The notes under the pieces were generated by a model. The model saw only the letters and a program-made list of their open reading frames with translations, searched no databases and was not told the origin of the DNA. Below are positions 46,498 to 54,284 of a DNA stretch of 64,000 nucleotides, one piece after another. Numbering within the stretch: position 1 is the first letter of the stretch; every line of letters starts with the position of its first letter. Both the position numbers and the translations under genes were made by a program. Source of the stretch: Hyalangium gracile (GTDB lineage Bacteria; Myxococcota; Myxococcia; Myxococcales; Myxococcaceae); the NCBI RefSeq assembly GCF_020103725.1, contig NZ_JAHXBG010000008.1, positions 62,001 through 126,000 on the forward strand, read 5' to 3'.

Positions 46498-47139
46498 TCA
46501 GTCGCAGTTCACGTCGTTGTAGATGTTGAACGGCTCGCCGGCGGCGACGTTCTCGGCGGCGCCCGTGGCAGGGCAGGTCGCCTGGAGCTGGCCGTCGGAG
46601 GAAGCGATGGACCAGGTGTCAGCCTTGTCGTTGGCCGGGGTGTTGTCCACGTCGCCCGCGCCGTAGGCGAGGAAGCACCAGTCGTCCTGGCTGCCGTGGA
46701 TACCGGACTGAACGGCCATGCCGTTGGTGGTGCACTTGGTGTTCCAGGTCGCGCCGCCCAGGGCCTCAACCGTGAACGTCTGGGGGAACGAGGTGAACTT
46801 GAACTGGTCCACGCCGATGCAGGTGTCGGTGTTGTTCTGCACCGCGTTCACCTGGCTGCGGTCCTCGACGGAGGCGCAGTTGTCCTCGAGGTGGTAGCTG
46901 TAGCGGTTGCCGCGCTCAGGAGCGAAGCTGGTCGCGCGGATGGCCGCGGGGGGCTTGCGCTGCTGGGTCCGCAGACCCGTGAAGAGGCTCTTGAGGTTGG
47001 TGTTCACCTCGGACTGGCGCGCACGGGCCTGGAACCGGATGAAGTTCGGGATCGCGATGGCCGCGAGGATGCCGATGATCGCCACCACGATCATCAGCTC
47101 GATGAGGGTAAAGCCACGGTTGCGACGGGTCTGGGTCAT
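46498..47139 (-). CDS. pilA: type IV major pilin PilA, promoter-proximal copy
   Basis: 213 residues from ATG 47139 with AGGAG eight bases ahead. Leader MTQTRRNRG, then [20 protein letters not shown] and the C-terminal end GEPFNIYNDVNCD. Relative to the distal copy it has two extra Cys (TKCTTNG and DWCFLAY where the other has TKATQNG and NWDFLGF), so an additional disulfide is likely. It has a sigma-54 promoter element at 47195-47210 and a terminator 27 bases after the stop, the signals of a highly expressed main pilin. It is processed by PilD, which is encoded divergently. Confidence 0.96.
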   Translation of the reverse strand: MTQTRRNRGFTLIELMIVVAIIGILAAIAIPNFIRFQARARQSEVNTNLKSLFTGLRTQQRKPPAAIRATSFAPERGNRYSYHLEDNCASVEDRSQVNAVQNNTDTCIGVDQFKFTSFPQTFTVEALGGATWNTKCTTNGMAVQSGIHGSQDDWCFLAYGAGDVDNTPANDKADTWSIASSDGQLQATCPATGAAENVAAGEPFNIYNDVNCD

Positions 47140-47194
47140 ATCTGCTGCTCCTTGCAGTCGGCGAGGACTGGGGGTGAACGACAGGCTCAGTCAT

Positions 47195-47210
47195 AGCAAG
47201 GGAAGGGCCA
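47195..47210 (-). promoter_or_regulatory. sigma-54 (-24/-12) promoter for pilA
   Basis: On the minus strand TGGCCC, five bases, TTGCT reads from 47210 to 47195, with GG and GC at the exact ten-base sigma-54 spacing. Transcription would begin near 47184, about 45 bases before the pilA ATG. PilR is the expected activator. Confidence 0.68.
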
Positions 47211-47291
47211 CCCACGCCAGATCTGCTAAGTGGGCTGATCTCCTGGAATGGGGCCCAGGGGTGCCGGATCACGTCAGGCGGTGATCGACAA

Positions 47292-47343
47292 AATTTGGCA
47301 CCCAGCGACGAATTTGGGCACCCGGACCAGAGAGGCTAGCCTC
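47292..47343. promoter_or_regulatory. direct repeats and palindrome in the pilA-pilD divergent region
   Basis: AATTTGGCACCC (47292-47303) is repeated as AATTTGGGCACCC (47311-47323), a spacing of about two helical turns and 100-140 bases upstream of the pilA start site, where an NtrC-type enhancer would be. GAGGCTAGCCTC (47332-47343) is a perfect 12-base palindrome just before pilD and includes a -10-like TAGCCT. Confidence 0.45.
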
Positions 47344-47355
47344 GGAAACCGCGCT

Positions 47356-48420
47356 ATGGCTCAGGAGCTACCGCCCTTTTTCTTCTCTCTGCTGACGGTC
47401 TGGCTCTTCGTATTGGGCCTGTGCGTCGGCAGTTTCTTGAATGTCGTCATTGCCCGCGTGCCGCACGGAGAAAGCGTCGTCCATCCGCGCTCCCGCTGCC
47501 CGAAGTGTGGGCACTCGTTGTCCTGGTACGAGAACATTCCACTCATTTCGTGGCTGGCCTTGAGGGGCCGCTGCCGGAACTGCAAAGCCCCCATCTCTAT
47601 TCGCTACCCTTTAGTGGAGCTGCTCGTCGGCCTGCTCTTCCTGGCGTGCGTGCGGCGCTTCGACTTCACCTGGGAGCTCGTCTCCGCGCTGGTGCTCGTC
47701 TCGCTGCTGGTGCCGCTCACCTTTATTGATCTGGAGCACTGGATTCTCCCCTTCTCCCTCACCATCCCGGGGATCGTCGCCGGAGTGGCGCTGGCCGTAC
47801 CCAGGGGGATGGAGGCGCTGCGGGACGCGGCCCTGGGCGCCGGGGTGGGATTCCTGGCCTTCCGCCTGATGGAGTACCTGGGCTGGAAGATGTTCAAGAA
47901 GGAGGCGCTCGGGGGCGGCGACAAGTTCCTGGTGGCGCTGCTGGGCGCGTTCCTCTCATGGCGGGCGCTGCTGGGCATCCTCTTCCTCTCCTCTCTCCAG
48001 GGGGCGGTGGTGGGCGTGCTGTTGATTGCGCTCACCGGCCGGGCGGGCCCTCGCGCCGAGCCCGAGCCTGGGAAGCAGGGCACTCCGGGGCCGGAGGCTC
48101 CCGAGGCAGCAGCTCCCGAGGCAGCAGCCCCCGAGGAGGAGCCGCCCGAGCCCGAGCTGACGATGACGTGGGAGTTCACGAAGCCGGGCATCCCGCTCTG
48201 GAAGCGGCTGCTGCTGGTGCCCTGGTGCCTGCTCGTCCAGCCCATCCCGGACGAGCCGAAGGACGAGGCCGGGGAGGAGATCGACTGGGTGCCGGGCAAG
48301 ACGAACATCCCCTTCGGGCCGTGGCTGGCGCTGGCGGGCCTGGAGCTGCTGCTGATGACGCCGTGGCTGGCCCGGGTGCTGCCGCCGCAGTTCGCGCTGC
48401 TGCTGGGGGGCATGCGGTGA
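47356..48420 (+). CDS. pilD: prepilin peptidase / N-methyltransferase PilD
   Basis: 354 residues from ATG 47356. Features: GLCVGSFLNVVIARVP, the four-Cys zinc module CPKC ... CRNC, ENIPLISWLALRGRC, first catalytic Asp in LTFIDLEHWILP and second in GGGDKF, plus seven or eight membrane helices. A Pro/Glu/Ala-rich insert of roughly 80 residues (about 235-315) precedes the conserved NIPFGPWLALAGLEL helix and is longer than in typical PilD. It cleaves the leader of PilA and minor pilins and methylates the new Phe1. Confidence 0.94.
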   Translation: MAQELPPFFFSLLTVWLFVLGLCVGSFLNVVIARVPHGESVVHPRSRCPKCGHSLSWYENIPLISWLALRGRCRNCKAPISIRYPLVELLVGLLFLACVRRFDFTWELVSALVLVSLLVPLTFIDLEHWILPFSLTIPGIVAGVALAVPRGMEALRDAALGAGVGFLAFRLMEYLGWKMFKKEALGGGDKFLVALLGAFLSWRALLGILFLSSLQGAVVGVLLIALTGRAGPRAEPEPGKQGTPGPEAPEAAAPEAAAPEEEPPEPELTMTWEFTKPGIPLWKRLLLVPWCLLVQPIPDEPKDEAGEEIDWVPGKTNIPFGPWLALAGLELLLMTPWLARVLPPQFALLLGGMR

Positions 48421-48436
48421 GCGGGGCTCGGACGAG

Positions 48437-49555
48437 ATGAAGTGGCGCATCGCCAGCGTGGCCTTTCTGCTGGCCTCGCTCACCACGGGGCTCTCGTGGC
48501 TCACACTCCAGCCGGTGCTCATCCAGCTGGTGGAAGTGGTGCGCAGACTGGCCCCTCCGGGCAGCCCCGAGGCCGAGACGCTCTCTCGCGTGCGGGGCTT
48601 CCTTCCCTTCGCGCTGGGGTTGGATCTGCTCCTGCTGGGCGCGCTGGTGTACTTCATCCTGGACTTCACCGTGGGCCGCCCGCTGCGCAGCACGGAGGCG
48701 GCGGTGGAGCAGCTCGGGCGGCTCGAGCTGGACCTGGCCCCGGTGTCCCAGGGCGGGCCCCTGCTGTCGCGCATCCAGAGCGCGCTCAACCGCATGGCCG
48801 AGGCGCTGCGCCTGGAGCAGGCCAAGACGCGCTCGCAGCTCGAGGCGCTCCAGCAGGCCAACGCCCGGCTCTCGCGAGCCCAGACGGAGCTGGTGTCCGC
48901 CGAGCGCCTGGCCACCGTGGGCAAGCTGGCCGCGGGCGTGGCGCACGAGGTGGGCAACCCGCTGGCCGGCATTCTCGGCTACCTGTCCCTGGCGCGCATG
49001 CGGGCCCCCACGCCCGAGCTGAAGGACTACCTGCAGCGCATCGATCACGAGGTGCAGCGCATCGACGGCATCGTCCGGGGGCTGCTGGACCTGGGGCGCC
49101 CGAAGCCCGCCACGCTGACGCCCGTGGACGTGAGCCAGGTGGTGGAGACGTGCGTGAAGCTGGTGCGCGCCGGGCCGGAGCTGTCCCAGGTGAAGGTGGA
49201 CTTCGCGCTCGAGCCAGGGCTGCTGGCGCGCGCGGACGCGGGCCCGCTGTCGCAGATCGTCATCAACCTCATGCTCAACGCCGCGCAGGCCATGGGAGGG
49301 GAGGGCGGTGTGCGCGTCTCCACCCGGCGCGAGGGTAGCGAGGTGCGGCTGGAGGTGGAGGACACCGGCCCGGGCATCCCCGCGGACGTCATGCCGCGCC
49401 TCTTCGAGCCCTTCTTCACCACGAAGGAGGGCAAGGGCACGGGGCTGGGACTCGCGGTGTCCATGCACCTGGCGCAGAGCATGGGCGGCCGGCTCACCGC
49501 GGAGAACGTTCCGGGCGGCGGCGCTCGCTTCTGCGTCCACCTGACGGCCCCATGA
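48437..49555 (+). CDS. pilS2: sensor histidine kinase (PilS2)
   Basis: 372 residues from ATG 48437, 16 bases after pilD. Two membrane helices (about 5-25 and 56-76) flank a short periplasmic loop. A HAMP-like segment (DFTVGRPLRSTEAAVEQL) and coiled coil follow, then HisKA with His in GVAHEVGNPLAGILGYL, N-box NLMLNAAQAMGG and GTGLGLAVSMHLA. This corresponds to the second kinase of the M. xanthus pil locus. Unlike PilS it lacks a PAS domain and the multi-helix sensor, so it detects something different. The paired regulator follows after 55 bases. Confidence 0.9.
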   Translation: MKWRIASVAFLLASLTTGLSWLTLQPVLIQLVEVVRRLAPPGSPEAETLSRVRGFLPFALGLDLLLLGALVYFILDFTVGRPLRSTEAAVEQLGRLELDLAPVSQGGPLLSRIQSALNRMAEALRLEQAKTRSQLEALQQANARLSRAQTELVSAERLATVGKLAAGVAHEVGNPLAGILGYLSLARMRAPTPELKDYLQRIDHEVQRIDGIVRGLLDLGRPKPATLTPVDVSQVVETCVKLVRAGPELSQVKVDFALEPGLLARADAGPLSQIVINLMLNAAQAMGGEGGVRVSTRREGSEVRLEVEDTGPGIPADVMPRLFEPFFTTKEGKGTGLGLAVSMHLAQSMGGRLTAENVPGGGARFCVHLTAP

Positions 49556-49610
49556 ATCGAGAACTCCCTTTCGTCAGGGCGCTGGGGGATGATGAGGCTC
49601 CGGCCTGATC

Positions 49611-51017
<1,407 letters not shown>

Positions 51018-51044
51018 GCGTCCGGCGGAGCACACTGTGGGGAT

Positions 51045-51073
51045 TTGACGGCGCGCGTCCCAGGCCAGAAAAT
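51045..51073 (+). promoter_or_regulatory. weak sigma-70 promoter candidate for pilM-Q
   Basis: TTGACG (51045-51050), 17 bases and GAAAAT (51068-51073) lie in the 198-base gap between pilR2 and pilM. The -35 is good and the -10 matches four of six. No terminator was seen after pilR2. Confidence 0.35.
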
Positions 51074-51215
51074 CGGCAGTCGCGGCGTTACGAGGGGAGC
51101 GGCCGAAGGGTACCTGTTCGTGCCCGACCGGCCGCGGAGCGAGCGGGCGCCGGTCAACTTTTAGGCGGGGTTGCGCGCTGATGCTACGCTGGCGCCCTCT
51201 CCACGGGAGAACTGC

Positions 51216-52298
51216 ATGGCGAAGGGCAAACTGGCACTCGGTCTGGATATCGGATCGACCTCTGTGAAGATGATCCTCCTCAAGGAACAGCGCAAGCGCG
51301 GCGAGGTCGGCTACGCGCTGCAGAGCTTCGGCATGAAGCCGCTGCCTCCGGAGGCCATCGTCGACGGCGCGCTGATGAACTCCACCGCCATCGTTCAGGC
51401 GGTGCAGGAGCTGATGAACGAGCTGAAGGTGAAGAACAAGGAGGTCGCCATCGGCGTCTCCGGCCACTCGGTCATCATCAAGAAGATCCAGATGCCCCGC
51501 ATGAGCCAGGAAGAGCTCGAGGAGAGCATCCAGTGGGAGGCGGAGCAGTACATCCCCTTCGACGTCAAGGACGTGAACATCGACACGCAGATCCTCGACG
51601 CGGGCGCCAATGACGCCACCGGCCAGATGGATGTGCTGCTGGTGGCCGCCAAGAAGGACATGATCAACGACTACACCACCGTGGTCTCCGAGGCGGGACT
51701 TGCCCCGGTGGTGGTGGACGTGGACGCCTTCGCCGTCCAGAACATGTTCGCCGCCAACTACGACATCCCCGAGAAGGAGACCGTGGTCCTCATCAACGCG
51801 GGCGCCTCGGTGGTGAACATCAACATCATCGCCAACGGCATCACCGTCTTCACCCGCGACGTGACGATCGGCGGCAATCAGTTCACCGAGGAGATCCAGA
51901 AGCAGCTCAACGTCTCCTACGAGGAGGCCGAGGCGCTGAAGATCGGCGGCAACCGCAACGACGCGGACGCCGTGGTGCCTCAGGACGTGGAGCGCGTGCT
52001 GACCAGCGTCGCCGAGCAGGTGGCCGGTGAGATCCAGCGCTCGCTGGACTTCTACGCGGGCACCGCCGCCGACGCCAACTTCAGCAAGGTGTTCCTGTCC
52101 GGCGGCACCGCGAAGATCCCCGCGCTGTTCAAGACCATCGAGGCGCGCGTGGGCGTTCCGGTCGAGATCCTCAACCCGTTCCGGAAGATCGAAGTCGACA
52201 ACCGCAAGTTCGATCCGGCCTTCATCATGGACGTGGCTCCCATGGCGGCCGTGGCGGTGGGCCTGGCGCTGCGCCGTCCGGGCGACAAGCTGAACTGA
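51216..52298 (+). CDS. pilM: type IV pilus alignment protein PilM
   Basis: 360 residues from ATG 51216 (MAKGKLALG); GGGAGA is about six bases ahead. It has the actin/FtsA-like fold: LGLDIGSTSVKMI (phosphate 1), QWEAEQYIPFDVKDVNID, VVLINAGASVVNINII (phosphate 2) and VFLSGGTAKIPAL (adenosine motif). PilM is cytoplasmic, binds the N-terminal tail of PilN, and links PilN-O-P-Q to the motor. It starts the pilM-N-O-P-Q operon. Confidence 0.96.
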   Translation: MAKGKLALGLDIGSTSVKMILLKEQRKRGEVGYALQSFGMKPLPPEAIVDGALMNSTAIVQAVQELMNELKVKNKEVAIGVSGHSVIIKKIQMPRMSQEELEESIQWEAEQYIPFDVKDVNIDTQILDAGANDATGQMDVLLVAAKKDMINDYTTVVSEAGLAPVVVDVDAFAVQNMFAANYDIPEKETVVLINAGASVVNINIIANGITVFTRDVTIGGNQFTEEIQKQLNVSYEEAEALKIGGNRNDADAVVPQDVERVLTSVAEQVAGEIQRSLDFYAGTAADANFSKVFLSGGTAKIPALFKTIEARVGVPVEILNPFRKIEVDNRKFDPAFIMDVAPMAAVAVGLALRRPGDKLN

Positions 52299-52336
52299 GA
52301 CCCCTCTCTCCCTGATTATCGAAGGAACCGACGCAT

Positions 52337-53023
52337 ATGATGATCCGCATCAATCTGTTGCCCGTCCGGGTGACGAAGAAGCGAGAGATGGGCAGGCAGA
52401 TCCTGGTCCTCTTCGCCATCATTCTGGTGGGCGCGTTCGTGGGTAACTACATGTGGTACGCGGACCGCAAGGCGGAGTTCGACCAGAACGCCCAGGGCAT
52501 CGCCCAGGTCAAGGCGAAGATCACCGAGCTCGAGAAGGTCATCGGCGAGGTGAGCAAGATCAACGACCGCAAGGCCGAGGTGGAGAAGAAGCTCGGCGTG
52601 CTGGACAACCTGCGCAAGGGCCGCGCCGGCCCGGTGAAGATGATGGACGCGCTGGCCTCGTCCATTCCCAAGAAGCTGTGGCTCAAGGGCTTCACCGAGG
52701 AGAAGGGCGGCGTGAAGATCTCCGGAGCGGCCATCAGCCATGACGAGGTCGCCGAGTTCATGAGCAACCTGGGCCACATGGTGTGGACGCCCAAGGGCAT
52801 GGGCCGCCTGGTGGAGTCTCGCAAGGACTCGCCCACCTCGCGCGTGGAGCTGCTCACCCCCGACGCCGCCATCGAGGAGTTCCCGGTGTCCGCGGTGAAG
52901 ACGTTCTTCACCAACATCGAGCTGAAGGACGCGGTGCAGAAGACGTCCGGCAGCAGCAGCGACCCGAACTCGTTCCCCACGGTCGAGTTCAACATCAACC
53001 TTTCGGCCAACTACGCCATCTGA
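52337..53023 (+). CDS. pilN: type IV pilus alignment protein PilN
   Basis: 228 residues from ATG 52337. The conserved cytoplasmic tail MMIRINLLPVR is the PilM-binding motif. A membrane helix follows (ILVLFAIILVGAFVGNYMW), then a coiled coil (QGIAQVKAKITELEKVIGEV) and a ferredoxin-like periplasmic domain (DALASSIPKKLWLKGFTEEKG). It pairs with PilO in the inner membrane. Confidence 0.94.
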   Translation: MMIRINLLPVRVTKKREMGRQILVLFAIILVGAFVGNYMWYADRKAEFDQNAQGIAQVKAKITELEKVIGEVSKINDRKAEVEKKLGVLDNLRKGRAGPVKMMDALASSIPKKLWLKGFTEEKGGVKISGAAISHDEVAEFMSNLGHMVWTPKGMGRLVESRKDSPTSRVELLTPDAAIEEFPVSAVKTFFTNIELKDAVQKTSGSSSDPNSFPTVEFNINLSANYAI

Positions 53024-53038
53024 GAGGACCTGGCATTC

Positions 53039-53662
53039 ATGGAACAGTACCTGGACAAGATTGCCAAGGCTCCGGCCGGCGTGAAGTACGGCGGCCTGGC
53101 CGCGGCGGTGGTGTTGCTCACGGCCGCCAACTTCTTCGCCCTCATCCAGCCGACCGAGGCGCAGATCAAGCAGCAGGTGGAGCAGCGCCGCAAGCTGGAC
53201 ACCGACCTGGCCGAGAAGAGCGAGATCGCCCAGAACCTCAACGAGCGCCGGCGCGAGATGGACGTGCTGGAGCAGAAGCTCGCCGAGGCGCTCACCGAGC
53301 TGCCCGAGAAGAAGGAGATCGACGAGCTGCTCGCGCAGATCAACGACATCGGCAAGAAGTCCGGTCTCGAGATCGCTCGCGTGGAGCCGGGCAAGGAGGC
53401 GCCGGGCGAGTTCTTCGCGCGCATCCCCATCAAGATGACGGTGAGCGGCAACTACCATGAGATCGCCATGTTCATGCAGGAGATCGCGAACATGCGCCGC
53501 ATCGTGAACGTGAACGGGATCGACCTCGGCAAGCCGACGGTGAAGAACGAGAAGGTCATCCTGCAGAGCTCCTTCGTGGCGACGACGTTCCGGTTCGTGG
53601 AGCAACCGAAGACCGTTGATCCGAAGCAAAAAGGCCAGAAAGTTGCGCCGCCCAAGAAATAG
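53039..53662 (+). CDS. pilO: type IV pilus alignment protein PilO
   Basis: 207 residues from ATG 53039, 15 bases after pilN. One membrane helix (YGGLAAAVVLLTAANFFALI) is followed by a long coiled coil (QVEQRRKLDTDLAEKSEIAQ, RREMDVLEQKLAEALTELP) and a compact domain (IPIKMTVSGNYHEIAMFMQEI, RIVNVNGIDLG). It heterodimerises with PilN and contacts PilP in the periplasm. Confidence 0.94.
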   Translation: MEQYLDKIAKAPAGVKYGGLAAAVVLLTAANFFALIQPTEAQIKQQVEQRRKLDTDLAEKSEIAQNLNERRREMDVLEQKLAEALTELPEKKEIDELLAQINDIGKKSGLEIARVEPGKEAPGEFFARIPIKMTVSGNYHEIAMFMQEIANMRRIVNVNGIDLGKPTVKNEKVILQSSFVATTFRFVEQPKTVDPKQKGQKVAPPKK

Positions 53663-53683
53663 GGTGACAAGAGGAACCAGAGG

Positions 53684-54235
53684 ATGAAGACGCTCAAGTT
53701 CAAGATGACTACGGTTGCGCTGGCCTTGACGCTGGCCGCCTGCGGGGGCAAGCAGTCCGCCGCCCCCAGGCCGCCGCCGCCCAAGCCGCCCGCGACGACC
53801 GCGGCCGCGCCGAAGGACGCGCAGGCCGAATCCTCCGTCAATTACTCGTACAACCCGGTGGGCAAGCGCGACCCGTTCCGCAGCCCGCTGGAGGAGCTGG
53901 GTCGCTCGCGTAACGAGGGGCAGGTGCAGCAGTGCGGCGAGCCGCTGTGCGCGTGGGACCTCGATCAGCTCAAGCTGGTGGCCGTCGTCACGGGCGACGC
54001 CAACCCGATCGCGATGGTGGAGGACCCGCTCGGACGCGGGCATGTCGTGCGCCGCAATGCACGCATGGGAAGGCAAGGGGGCAGGGTGACCCAGATCCTT
54101 CGGGACTCGGTGACGGTGACCGAGTACATCCCGACGGAGGGAAAGGTCATCCCCAATCCCGTGAGCCTCCAGCTCAAGCAGGATAACAAGCGGGACCCGA
54201 TGTACGACTTGTCCACGGGCAAGAACTGGGAGTAG
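53684..54235 (+). CDS. pilP: type IV pilus lipoprotein PilP
   Basis: 183 residues from ATG 53684. Lipobox LAAC after a short signal, then a Pro-rich tether (PRPPPPKPPATTAAAP), the motif YNPVGKRDPFRSPL and the beta-sandwich homology region (LDQLKLVAVVTGDANPIAMVEDPLGRG, VRRNARMG). PilP bridges PilN/PilO to the N-terminal part of the PilQ secretin. A Cys pair (QQCGEPLCAWD) sits at the start of the folded domain. Confidence 0.94.
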   Translation: MKTLKFKMTTVALALTLAACGGKQSAAPRPPPPKPPATTAAAPKDAQAESSVNYSYNPVGKRDPFRSPLEELGRSRNEGQVQQCGEPLCAWDLDQLKLVAVVTGDANPIAMVEDPLGRGHVVRRNARMGRQGGRVTQILRDSVTVTEYIPTEGKVIPNPVSLQLKQDNKRDPMYDLSTGKNWE

Positions 54236-54284
54236 CGCCGACGGGCCGGCAGCTCAGCCCGATTCCAACTTGTAGAGGGGTAGC

